A DNA stretch of 41,077 nt from positions 1-41,077 of the forward strand of contig CAMARK010000039.1 in assembly GCA_945860205.1 (NCBI GenBank), given 5' to 3'. Below are positions 34,148 through 41,077 of the stretch, piece after piece. The stretch is from Reyranella massiliensis 521. Its GTDB lineage: Bacteria; Pseudomonadota; Alphaproteobacteria; Reyranellales; Reyranellaceae. The notes under the pieces were generated by a model. The model saw only the letters and a list, made by a program, of their open reading frames with translations, did not search any database and was not told the origin of the DNA. How positions within the stretch are numbered: the first letter of the stretch is position 1; each line of letters starts with the position of its first letter. The position numbers were made by a program, and so were the translations under genes.

Positions 34148-34261
34148 TGGCTAACGTGACAACTTCTAGCCTTCTTACTAGCAAATCTCCCGCCGATACG
34201 GCAGTCTCATCGGCACAGGCATAGGAATTGCTTATGCACTGACATGAGGCCGATCACCCCC

Positions 34262-35023
34262 ATGAGCGCGACACCGATCATCCTGGCAGACGGCGTTACC
34301 AAGCGGTTCGGCGCCAACCAGGTGCTGACCCGCGTTTCGTTGCCGGTGATGGAGCGCGACGTGGTCTGCGTCGTGGGACCTTCCGGCTCGGGCAAGACCA
34401 CGTTGCTGCGCTGCTTCGCCCTGCTCGAGCTGCCGAGCGAGGGCCGTATCCTCATGGAAGGGACGCCGATCTCGACCGCCCAGCCCGATCGTGGAATTAA
34501 GGCGGCGGCGCGGGCGGTGCGCTCCGAGATCGGCATGGTGTTCCAGCATTTCAACCTGTGGCCGCACATGTCGGTCCTGGAGAACCTGATCGAGGCGCCG
34601 CTCCGGGTGAAGAAGATGCCGCGCGACCAGGCGATCGCCATGGCCGAAAAGCTCCTGGCCAAGGTCGACCTTTCAGACAAGCGCGACGCCTATCCGGCAC
34701 GTCTGTCGGGCGGCCAGCAGCAGCGCGTGGCGATCGCTAGGGCACTTGCGATGTCGCCCAAGGTCCTGCTTTTCGACGAGGCAACCAGCGCGCTCGATCC
34801 CGAGTTGCGCCGCGAGGTTCTGATCGTCATGCGCCAGCTCGCCCTCGAGGGCATGACCATGCTGGTGGTCACGCACGAGATGGGATTCGCGCGCCATGTC
34901 GGCACGCGCACCGTGTTCATGGATCGCGGCGAGATCGTCGAGGAGGCGCCGGGCGCGGCCTTCTTCGACGCACCGAAGACGGAGCGCGCCAAGCGTTTCC
35001 TGCAGCAGTTCGAGGACGACTAG
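34262..35023 (+). CDS. Polar amino acid ABC transporter, ATP-binding protein
   Basis: A 253-residue ATPase of the HisP/GlnQ family. Walker A GPSGSGKT is followed by a Q-loop in MVFQHFNLWPHMSVLEN, the ABC signature LSGGQQQR, Walker B LLFDEATSALD and the H-loop VTHEMGFARH. It energises uptake through the permease at 35956 and is the first gene of the plus-strand operon. ATG 34262 (MSATPIIL) is preferred; ATG 34244 is six codons upstream. The binding protein starts 29 bases downstream. Confidence 0.93.
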   Translation: MSATPIILADGVTKRFGANQVLTRVSLPVMERDVVCVVGPSGSGKTTLLRCFALLELPSEGRILMEGTPISTAQPDRGIKAAARAVRSEIGMVFQHFNLWPHMSVLENLIEAPLRVKKMPRDQAIAMAEKLLAKVDLSDKRDAYPARLSGGQQQRVAIARALAMSPKVLLFDEATSALDPELRREVLIVMRQLALEGMTMLVVTHEMGFARHVGTRTVFMDRGEIVEEAPGAAFFDAPKTERAKRFLQQFEDD

Positions 35024-35052
35024 TTGGGGCGACGACAGAAGGGAGACTGATC

Positions 35053-35859
35053 ATGGGTTTAATGAAAGCAATCGGGGCACTGACCCTGGCAACGACGGTC
35101 GGCATACTGGCAACACCAGGCGCCGAGGCACAGCAGACGCAATCGCGTCTCTACGAGATCACCAAGAGCAAGAAGCTGCGGGTCTGCCAGTTCCCGCTTT
35201 ACTACTCGATCTCGTTCCGCAATTCCAAGACCGGCGAAATCGAGGGCATCGACGCCGACCTCGCCAAGGAGTTCGCCAAGGAACTTGATGCCAAGCTCGA
35301 AATCGTCGAATCGAGCTTCGGCTCCTTCATCGCCGACCTGCAGGCCGGCAAGTGCGAGATCGGCATGTTCGGCGTAGGCGCCACGATGAAACGCGGCCAA
35401 GCGGTCGAATTCTCCAAGCCCTACCTGCTGACGAACATCTATGCCGTCACGCGCAAGGACAGCAAGATCAAGAAGTGGGAAGATATCGACCAGAAAGGCG
35501 TGAAGGCCGCCGTATCCCTGGGCAGCTACATCGAGCCCTTCATGAAGGGCTACGTGAAGAACGCCGAGGTCGTTTCGGTGGCGCCGCCCAACACCCGCGA
35601 GGCCGAACTGGTGGCGCAGCGCGTCGACGTCATCATCACCGACTTCCCGACCGCCATCAAAGTAACCGACGAGTTCGACTGGGCGACCTACATCCTGCCC
35701 AACGAGAAGCTCGCCGTCACGCCCTACGCCTACGTCGTGCCCCAGGGCGACCAGATCTGGCTGAACTACGTCAACCTGTTCGTCGAGACGATCAAGCTCG
35801 ACGGCCGGCTCTTGAAGTACGCCAAGAAGCACAAGCTCGACCCGATCGTGGCGCCGTAG
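35053..35859 (+). CDS. Polar amino acid ABC transporter, periplasmic binding protein
   Basis: A 268-residue type-II periplasmic binding protein. The signal peptide MGLMKAIGALTLATTVGILATPGAEA should be cleaved before QQTQ, and GAAGGGAGAC precedes the ATG. The body fits the HisJ/GlnH (SBP_bac_3) family: KLRVCQFPLYYSI, GIDADLAKEFAKEL, LQAGKCEIGMFGVGATMKRG and TNIYAVTRKD in lobe one, VAQRVDVIITDFPTA later. The ligand is expected to be an amino-acid-like or guanidino-type cation or acid; the lobe residues do not identify it. It is followed by a strong stem-loop (35870-35909) before the permease gene. Confidence 0.92.
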   Translation: MGLMKAIGALTLATTVGILATPGAEAQQTQSRLYEITKSKKLRVCQFPLYYSISFRNSKTGEIEGIDADLAKEFAKELDAKLEIVESSFGSFIADLQAGKCEIGMFGVGATMKRGQAVEFSKPYLLTNIYAVTRKDSKIKKWEDIDQKGVKAAVSLGSYIEPFMKGYVKNAEVVSVAPPNTREAELVAQRVDVIITDFPTAIKVTDEFDWATYILPNEKLAVTPYAYVVPQGDQIWLNYVNLFVETIKLDGRLLKYAKKHKLDPIVAP

Positions 35860-35869
35860 TCATTGGAGC

Positions 35870-35938
35870 GCGCCACTGCGGGCGGAGTAACCTCCGCCCG
35901 CAGTGGCGCATCCTTAACGTGCGCCACTGGAGTGGCGC
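35870..35938 (+). other. Intergenic stem-loops between binding protein and permease
   Basis: GCGCCACTGCGGGCGGAG (35870-35887) is perfectly complementary to 35892-35909, making an 18-bp stem closed by TAAC. A second hairpin, GCGCCAC-TGGA-GTGGCGC, is at 35921-35938 and repeats the outer part of the first. Because both contain GCGCCACT arms, arm 35870-35877 could instead pair with 35931-35938, giving an alternative fold. There is no T-run, so it is unlikely to be a full Rho-independent terminator. It probably protects the upstream binding-protein mRNA from 3' decay or lowers permease expression. The permease start follows 17 bases after the second hairpin. Confidence 0.7.
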
Positions 35939-35955
35939 GCTCCCCCGAGGCTTGA

Positions 35956-36621
35956 ATGTTCAAGTATCAATTCCGCTGGGACACGGTCTGGGGCAGCTTC
36001 GACTTCCTGATGTCGGGGCTGCAGATGACGCTCATCGTCTCGGCCATAACCCTCGTGCTGGCGATGGTCGGGGGACTGATCATCGCGCTGCTCGACATGT
36101 CGCGCTTCCGGGTGCTGCGCTGGATCGGGGTCTCGATCGGCGAGGTCGTGCGCAACACGCCGATCCTCGTCCAGCTTCTCTGGGTCTACTACGTGCTGCC
36201 GATCGTGTTCGGCATCCGCATCGAAGCGCTGGTGGCGCTGATCATCGGTCTCGCCCTCTACCAGGCGGCCTTCATCTCGGAGGTCTATCGCTCGGGTATA
36301 CAGAGCGTGCCCAAGGGTCACGTCGAGGCCGCCCAGGTGTTGGGGCTCACGCCCCTGCAGTCGTTTCGGCGCATCGTGCTGCCGCAGGCGATCAAGATGA
36401 CGCTGCCGCCGCTCGCCTCCAACTTCGTGCAGTTGATCAAATTCTCCTCGCTGGGTGCCGTCATCTCGGTGAGCGAGATCACGCGTCGCGGCATGGAACT
36501 CTCGGCCACCAATTTCAGGCCACTGGAAACCTTTACCTTCATCGCCGTCGTCTACTTCCTGATCTGCTGGCCGCTCGCCATGGGCATCCGCTTCTGGGAA
36601 CGCAGGCTGCAGAACCGCTGA
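35956..36621 (+). CDS. Polar amino acid ABC transporter, permease
   Basis: A 221-residue HisM/GlnP-type inner-membrane protein with about five helices. The cytoplasmic EAA loop that docks the ATPase reads VPKGHVEAAQVLGLTPLQSFRRIVLPQA (from about residue 118). The N-terminal segment FLMSGLQMTLIVSAITLVLAMVGG is the family's usual first helix. Only one permease gene is present, so it likely forms a homodimer as GlnP does, rather than the HisQ/HisM pair. GAGG five bases before ATG 35956 is the ribosome-binding site. Its TGA shares a base with the next ATG (TGATG at 36619-36623). Confidence 0.93.
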   Translation: MFKYQFRWDTVWGSFDFLMSGLQMTLIVSAITLVLAMVGGLIIALLDMSRFRVLRWIGVSIGEVVRNTPILVQLLWVYYVLPIVFGIRIEALVALIIGLALYQAAFISEVYRSGIQSVPKGHVEAAQVLGLTPLQSFRRIVLPQAIKMTLPPLASNFVQLIKFSSLGAVISVSEITRRGMELSATNFRPLETFTFIAVVYFLICWPLAMGIRFWERRLQNR

Positions 36622-37877
36622 TGTTCGATCCGCACAGACTTGACCTCGCCCGCCGGGTCGACGCCGCGCGCGAGCACTTGATCGCCACCACACAGCGGCT
36701 GGTCGCCGTGGCCTCACCCAACCCGCCGAGCGACACCCACGACGTCGCCCAGGTGGCCGAAGCGCTGCTGCGCGAGATCCCCGGCATCGAGATCGAGCGC
36801 ATCGAACCCGAGCCGCGCGTGGTCAGCCTGATCGGACGTATCAAGGGCGGTCGCCCCGGGCGGCGGCTGATCTTCAACGGCCATCTCGACACTTTCCCGA
36901 TCCTGGAGAACCTGCCGTGGACCGTGCCGCCCCTTGGCGGCGTCCTGAAGGACGGCAAGCTCTATGGCCGCGGCGTCTGTGACATGAAGGGCGGCATCGC
37001 CGCCTCGCTTCTTGCGGCGACACTCCTGGCCGAGCATCGCGACGCCTGGGCGGGCGAGATCGTGCTGACGCTCGCCGGCGACGAGGAGAACATGGGCTCC
37101 TTGGGCTCGGGCTGGATGCTGAAACACCGGCCGCACGCCGCCGGCGACGCCAACATCTGCGGTGATGTCGGCTCGCCCCGGGTCGTGCGCTTTGGCGAAA
37201 AGGGCCTGATGTGGGTCGAGATCGAGGCCGTGGGCTCGCCGGCACATGGTGCGCACGTGCACAAGGGCACCAACGCCATCGACCGGCTGCGCACCGCGCT
37301 CGACCGGCTGAAGGACCTGGAGGACGTGCCCTTCCAGGCGCCGCCGGTCGTCACCGCCGCCATCGCCAAGGCCAAATCCATATCCGAGCCGCTGTCTGGG
37401 GCCGGCGAAGCCGACACGCTGGGCCGTGTCACCGTGAACATCGGTACGATCGAAGGCGGCGCCTCGCCCAACCTCGTGCCCACCCATGCCATCGCCCGTG
37501 CCGACATCCGGCTGCCGGTCGGGATCACGACCGACGTGCTGGCGAGGCAGCTCGACGAATGGCTTGGTTCGCTGGAGGGCGTGAGCTGGAAGGCGATCCG
37601 CCGCTTCGAGCCCTCCTTCACCGACCCCGGCCACGAACTCGTGACGCGCACCGCCCAGGTCGCCGCCGAAGTGCTGCGTGAGGCGCCGGCCGTCAACATG
37701 CGGGTTGGCGGCTCCGATTCGCGCTGGTATCGCATGTACAAGGTGCCGACCGTGGTGCTGGGGCTGACGCCGTTCAACATGGGCGGCCCCGACGAGCATG
37801 TGCTGGTCGATGAACTCGTGGCGGTGGCCAAGATCCACACGCTGACGGCCTACGACTTTCTCTCCGCGGAGATCTGA
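36621..37877 (+). CDS. M20 peptidase/deacylase (ArgE/DapE/ACY1 family)
   Basis: A 418-residue metallohydrolase of the M20 family. Metal ligands are visible as NGHLDTFP, CDMKGG, GDEEN and GGPDEHVL, with a dimerisation insert in the middle (VGSPAHGAHVHKG). ArgE/DapE-like enzymes remove an acyl group from the amino group of amino acids or diamines. ATG 36621 overlaps the permease TGA; the frame is open far upstream, but that part is another frame of the transporter genes. It ends one base before the ureohydrolase-fold gene. Together they suggest deacylation of an imported N-acyl compound. Confidence 0.9.
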   Translation: MFDPHRLDLARRVDAAREHLIATTQRLVAVASPNPPSDTHDVAQVAEALLREIPGIEIERIEPEPRVVSLIGRIKGGRPGRRLIFNGHLDTFPILENLPWTVPPLGGVLKDGKLYGRGVCDMKGGIAASLLAATLLAEHRDAWAGEIVLTLAGDEENMGSLGSGWMLKHRPHAAGDANICGDVGSPRVVRFGEKGLMWVEIEAVGSPAHGAHVHKGTNAIDRLRTALDRLKDLEDVPFQAPPVVTAAIAKAKSISEPLSGAGEADTLGRVTVNIGTIEGGASPNLVPTHAIARADIRLPVGITTDVLARQLDEWLGSLEGVSWKAIRRFEPSFTDPGHELVTRTAQVAAEVLREAPAVNMRVGGSDSRWYRMYKVPTVVLGLTPFNMGGPDEHVLVDELVAVAKIHTLTAYDFLSAEI

Positions 37878-37878
37878 C

Positions 37879-38820
37879 ATGGAACGCCTCACCGACGACG
37901 AGCTCTTCACCCTGCCCATGACGTTCATGGGCGCGCCCTACGGCCGGCCGGGACCGAACAACAAGGCGGCCATCCTGGGCATTCCCTTCGACTGCGGCAC
38001 CAACATGCGCATCGGCGCGCGCGGCGGACCCGATTCGGTGCGCCAGCAGTCGGCGCTGATGCGGCGCTTCAATCCAACCAATGCCGACTTCGATCCGGTC
38101 GCGGCACTGGGGCTGGTCGATTGCGGCAATGTGAAACTGACGCCCAGCAAGATCGTCGATGCCTTCGAACGCACCGAACAGGCCGTCGACCGTATCGTCC
38201 AGGCCGGCGCTGTGCCGGTCACCATCGGCGGCGACGGCTCGGTCACGGTTCCGGTCGCCCGCGCGGTCGGCAAGAAATATCCGAAGATGGCGGCGCTCCA
38301 CATCGACTCGCACACCGATTCCTACCCCTACGGCGAGGACGAGAAGTACAACTCCGCCACCCAGTTCACGCACGTGGCCGAAGAGGGCCTGATCGATCCT
38401 GAATTCTCCTGGCACGTCGGCATCCGCAGCACGACCTATGCCCAGAACGTCGTGCCGCGCGCCATGAGCCTCGGCTACAAGATCGTCTCCCTCGACGAGT
38501 TGATCCGCGGCGGCTTCGCCCAGCGCATGGCCGAGTTTCGTGACAAGGTGGGCAAGCGGCCGGTCTACCTCTGCTTCGACATGGATGTGTTCGACCCGTC
38601 CTGTGCGCCTGGCGTCTGCACGCCGTCGTGGGGCGGCCTCAGCGCCCGCGAGGGCATCGACCTGCTGCGCTGCCTGACCGACCTCAACATCGTGGCGGTC
38701 GACGTCAACACCGTGAGCCCGCCGCAGGACGTGAACGGCATGGCCGCCCACCTCTGCGCCCATGTGATCTACGAGACGTTGGTGCTGCTCACTCGGCAGA
38801 TGGGCCTCGCGACGCGCTAA
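37879..38820 (+). CDS. Ureohydrolase-fold (agmatinase-family) protein with altered active site
   Basis: A 313-residue arginase/agmatinase/formiminoglutamase-fold protein. Conserved parts: DSHTD (Asp143, His145, Asp147) and FDMDVFDP (Asp234, Asp236) keep most manganese ligands, and CTPSWGGLSARE follows as in agmatinases. Two key residues are replaced: the first metal histidine of GGDHS is glycine (IGGDGS, Gly120), and the guanidinium-binding Glu of DVVEVSPxxD is threonine (DVNTVSPPQD, Thr278). Canonical release of urea is therefore uncertain. It closes the ABC-M20 operon one base after the M20 stop; its stop overlaps the convergent hydrolase by four bases. Amidine, formimino or other C-N hydrolysis is possible. 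Confidence 0.88.
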   Translation: MERLTDDELFTLPMTFMGAPYGRPGPNNKAAILGIPFDCGTNMRIGARGGPDSVRQQSALMRRFNPTNADFDPVAALGLVDCGNVKLTPSKIVDAFERTEQAVDRIVQAGAVPVTIGGDGSVTVPVARAVGKKYPKMAALHIDSHTDSYPYGEDEKYNSATQFTHVAEEGLIDPEFSWHVGIRSTTYAQNVVPRAMSLGYKIVSLDELIRGGFAQRMAEFRDKVGKRPVYLCFDMDVFDPSCAPGVCTPSWGGLSAREGIDLLRCLTDLNIVAVDVNTVSPPQDVNGMAAHLCAHVIYETLVLLTRQMGLATR

Positions 38821-39602
38821 CGCAGAATCTTCGCGAAGAACGCCTGGGTCCGCGCCTCGGCGTCGGGCGCGCCCACGGTGTCGTAGACCAGCCGGTGCGT
38901 CTTGCCGCCGCCGCCGGGCACGGTGCGGTCGGGCGCCTTGTTGTCGAAGCTGTGAAAGGCGTTGGGATAGAAGACCGCCTCGACCAGCGCCGGCTTGGCA
39001 AGACCGGCCACCATCTGCCGACAGCGGTCGGCCGGCGTCCAGTCGTCCTTGTCGCCGGCCAGGAGCAGGACCGGCAGGTCGATGCCGGTGTCGAACGCCG
39101 GATTGCAGCCGGGATAGTAGGCGACACCGCCCGCGAGGCCTCGCTTGGCGAGATCGAAGCTCTTCTGTGTCGCGCGGATGGTGGTCGAGCCGCCGTGGCT
39201 GTGGCCGATGATACCGACCTTGCCTTTGATCACGTCCGGGCGGGTGGCGAGATAGTCGAGGGCACCCGCGATATCGGAGATGCGCATGTTGGGCGTCACG
39301 ACGTTGGGCGTGGTGCAGACGGCCTTGGTGCCACGCGGGTTGAACGAGTCGGGCGCCAGCACGAGGTAGTCCCAGCTCACCAGCAGCTTGCCCCAGACGT
39401 CGGTGTGCGGGCTGGTCCCTGCGCAGGAGTGCGCCAGGATGATGGCGCGGAACGGGCCCGGACCGGCCGGCCTATAGATCCAGCCCTTGATCTCCGGGCC
39501 GGCGGCCGAACTGCCGACGGCGATGCTGGGAAAGCTGACGGACTGCGCCGAGGCGCCGCCGGCCAACAGCACGAGAAAGGCAATCGCAAGCGCGCGGATC
39601 AT
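38817..39602 (-). CDS. Secreted dienelactone-hydrolase-family protein
   Basis: A 261-residue alpha/beta hydrolase with a signal peptide (MIRALAIAFLVLLAGGASAQ). The nucleophile is Ser in GHSHGGS (about 145), the acid Asp in GDKDDWTP and the His in NAFHSFD, a triad consistent with the dienelactone hydrolase family, although that family normally has Cys at the nucleophile position. Export suggests an extracytoplasmic esterase or lipase-like role. It converges with the ureohydrolase-fold gene (4-base overlap) and lies 45 bases from the Bug binding protein on the same strand. Specificity unknown. Confidence 0.85.
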   Translation of the reverse strand: MIRALAIAFLVLLAGGASAQSVSFPSIAVGSSAAGPEIKGWIYRPAGPGPFRAIILAHSCAGTSPHTDVWGKLLVSWDYLVLAPDSFNPRGTKAVCTTPNVVTPNMRISDIAGALDYLATRPDVIKGKVGIIGHSHGGSTTIRATQKSFDLAKRGLAGGVAYYPGCNPAFDTGIDLPVLLLAGDKDDWTPADRCRQMVAGLAKPALVEAVFYPNAFHSFDNKAPDRTVPGGGGKTHRLVYDTVGAPDAEARTQAFFAKILR

Positions 39603-39647
39603 GATCGATCCTAGTCCAGCGGGCAGTGAACTCCCACCGTTCGCTGT

Positions 39648-40628
39648 TCACTCCGGCTGAATGCCCGCTTCCTTGGCGATCTCGCGCCAGGTCGCGAGCT
39701 CCTTCTTGATGCGTTCGGCGTAGACGTCGGGTGCCTCACCGCCGGGCTCGCTGGCGAGATCGGCAATCTTGGCCTTGACCTCGGCTTCGGCGAGCACGGC
39801 GACCACGTCGTCGCGCAGGCGCCGCGCCAGGGCCGGCGGCATGCCGCCTGGACCGAGCAACCCGAACCAGGCCGTCTGGTCGACGCCGGGGGCGCCGATC
39901 TCGACCATGGTCGGTATCTCGGGCAGCACCGCCAGCCGCTTGCCGCTGCTCACCGCCAGCATGCGCAAGGTGCCGGCGCGATGCTGCGCCATCACGGTGA
40001 GCGGGCTGGTGAAGCCGACCGGGATATGGCCGCCGGCCAGCTCCTGCATCATCGGCGCCGCGCCCTTGTAGGCCACGTTCTCGATCTTGAGACCGCTCTT
40101 GAGGCGGAACAGCTCGCCCACCATGCGCGTGGTGTTCTCGGTGCTGCCGAAAGTGTACTTGCCCGGCGCGGCCTTTGCCGCCGTCATGAACTTCTCGGCC
40201 GTGTCGAAGCCCGCCTTGGGCGAGCCCACCAGGGCGATGACGCCGGCGACCAGCGGTGTGATCGGCGTAAAATCGCGCTCGGTGTCGTAGGGCAGCGTCT
40301 TGGTCGTGAAGGGATTGATGGTGTGGGCGCTGGTCATGATCAGCAGCGTGTAGCCGTCGGGCGGTGCTTTCGCCACGATCTCGCTGCCGACGATGCCGCT
40401 CGCGCCGGCCTTGTTGTCGATGAGCGCGGTCTGCTTCCAGCGGTCGGCCAGCCGGGGTACGATCAGGCGCGCCACGATGTCAGTGCCGCCGCCGGCCGGA
40501 TAGGGCACGATCACGCGCACCGCCTTGGTCGGAAAGTCCTGCGCGCGGGCTATCGCCGGAGCCAGGCCCGCGGCCAGACCGATCCCTGCCGCCCCCGCCA
40601 CGAAGCCGCGGCGTTTCATGCCTGTCAT
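39648..40628 (-). CDS. Tripartite tricarboxylate transporter (Bug/TctC) binding protein
   Basis: A 326-residue periplasmic binding protein of the Bug family. The N-terminus has a twin-arginine signal: MKRRGFVAGAAGIGLAAGLAPAIARAQ. The mature start FPTKAVRVIVPYPAGGGTDIVARL is the classic Bug opening, followed by DNKAGASGIVGSE and TTTK-like lobe residues. GAGGA precedes ATG 40628; ATG 40646 is an alternative. No TctA/TctB membrane partners are in the window, so it is an orphan in this region, as is common. It diverges from the N-acyl-D-amino-acid deacylase with a 60-base spacer, which suggests that it senses or binds a related acid. Confidence 0.9.
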   Translation of the reverse strand: MTGMKRRGFVAGAAGIGLAAGLAPAIARAQDFPTKAVRVIVPYPAGGGTDIVARLIVPRLADRWKQTALIDNKAGASGIVGSEIVAKAPPDGYTLLIMTSAHTINPFTTKTLPYDTERDFTPITPLVAGVIALVGSPKAGFDTAEKFMTAAKAAPGKYTFGSTENTTRMVGELFRLKSGLKIENVAYKGAAPMMQELAGGHIPVGFTSPLTVMAQHRAGTLRMLAVSSGKRLAVLPEIPTMVEIGAPGVDQTAWFGLLGPGGMPPALARRLRDDVVAVLAEAEVKAKIADLASEPGGEAPDVYAERIKKELATWREIAKEAGIQPE

Positions 40629-40688
40629 GCAATCCTCTTGTTCCATTTTCTTGGCGACAGACTAGGGTCGTTCGAGGAGGAAACCAAG

Positions 40689-41077
40689 ATGTTCGATCTG
40701 GTGATCAAAGACGCGGAAATCTTCGACGGCGCCGGCTCGGCTCCGGTGCGCGGCGACCTCGGTGTCACGGCGGGCAAGATCACCGCGGTCGGCGGCAAGC
40801 TTGGCGCCGCGAAGGAAACCCTGAACGCGCGAGGCCTCGCGTTGGCGCCGGGCATCATCGATGGCCACACCCATTACGACGCGCAGATCACCTGGGATCC
40901 GTTCGTCGATCCCTCGCCGGCGCTGGGCGTCACCACCGCCATCCTGGGCAATTGCGGCTTCACCATCGCGCCCTGCAAGCCGCAGGACCGCGACCTGACC
41001 ATGCGCCACCTCACGCATGTCGAGGGCATGTCGCTCGACGCGCTGCGCGCCGGCATCCGCTGGGAGTTCGAGAGTTT
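40689..41077 (+). CDS. N-acyl-D-amino-acid deacylase/D-aminoacylase (partial)
   Basis: The first 129 codons of an amidohydrolase-superfamily protein, cut by the window end. GAGGAGG precedes ATG 40689. The N-terminal strand FDLVIKDAEIFDGAGSAPVRGDLGV is followed by the metal motif PGIIDGHTHYDAQ (His/His ligands) and LGVTTAILGNCGF, a form typical of N-acyl-D-amino-acid deacylases and D-aminoacylases. These hydrolyse N-acyl-D-amino acids in the cytoplasm. Expression may be linked to the divergent Bug protein. Confidence 0.87.
   Translation, partial: MFDLVIKDAEIFDGAGSAPVRGDLGVTAGKITAVGGKLGAAKETLNARGLALAPGIIDGHTHYDAQITWDPFVDPSPALGVTTAILGNCGFTIAPCKPQDRDLTMRHLTHVEGMSLDALRAGIRWEFES

Noticed and set aside
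35870..35909. The 18-bp stem-loop as a Rho-independent terminator
   Set aside because: There is no T-run after it and the downstream permease, deacylase and ureohydrolase-fold genes need this transcript; partial termination stays possible.
35352..36620. Upstream extension of the M20 deacylase frame
   Set aside because: It runs through the binding-protein and permease genes in another frame; the deacylase motifs start only after ATG 36621.

Overview
This 41 kb window is high-GC, densely packed DNA with no gene-free stretch longer than about 150 bases. Its gene families suggest a soil or freshwater alphaproteobacterium: a DUF992 lipoprotein, many acyl-CoA dehydrogenases, CaiB/BaiF CoA-transferases, a Bug-type (TctC) binding protein, DMT exporters and a NocR/OccR-like LysR regulator. 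Rhodospirillales/Reyranella-like or Bradyrhizobium-like is my guess; the sequence shown does not settle it. I saw no tRNA, rRNA, CRISPR, insertion sequence or phage gene.

Layout. Bases 1-3300: the tail of metH, a TauE/SafE permease, a DUF992 lipoprotein, and two Fe(II)/2-oxoglutarate dioxygenases of different families facing each other. Bases 3335-7867 (minus): an AEC transporter behind three acyl-CoA dehydrogenases that look like a heteromeric pair plus a duplicated large subunit. Bases 7996-12942: a phospholipase-D-family enzyme, two divergent CaiB CoA-transferases, and an HcaT-like MFS importer. Bases 12933-18674 (minus): a feruloyl-CoA-synthase-like ligase, an NTF2-like protein, an SDR, a D-threonine-aldolase-type PLP enzyme, and an SbtA/SbtB pair (bicarbonate-transporter family plus its PII-like partner). 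Bases 18767-22511: an OxlT-like MFS, a mandelate-racemase-type enolase with a changed catalytic lysine, and an ACAD10/11-like dehydrogenase followed by a strong terminator. Bases 22586-28817: two DMT transporters, DUF202, a VOC protein, a secreted protein, and an SDR-hydrolase-acyl-CoA-dehydrogenase operon. Bases 28931-31910: a small duplicated-motif secreted protein, an ArsR repressor with twin palindromic operators driving a broken SRPBCC gene, an epoxide-hydrolase-like enzyme and a frameshifted LysE exporter.

Bases 31964-38820 form the most interesting locus. A LysR regulator and an M28 peptidase diverge from a five-gene operon: polar amino acid ABC ATPase, binding protein, permease, M20 deacylase and a ureohydrolase-fold protein. 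That last protein lacks both the first metal-binding histidine (Gly120) and the guanidinium-binding glutamate (Thr278) of arginase/agmatinase. A near-perfect ATAA-N7-TTAT dyad lies beside the LysR start, and an 18-bp perfect stem-loop plus a second hairpin made of the same sequence sits between the binding protein and permease. The likely job is uptake of an amino-acid-like compound, deacylation, and a further hydrolysis that need not be on a guanidine. The right edge holds a secreted dienelactone-hydrolase-like protein, an orphan Bug binding protein and the start of an N-acyl-D-amino-acid deacylase.

Overall the region is a catabolic accessory zone: importers and exporters interleaved with CoA activation (ligase, CoA-transferases), acyl-CoA oxidation, and hydrolases. 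Substrates are not determined by sequence alone.
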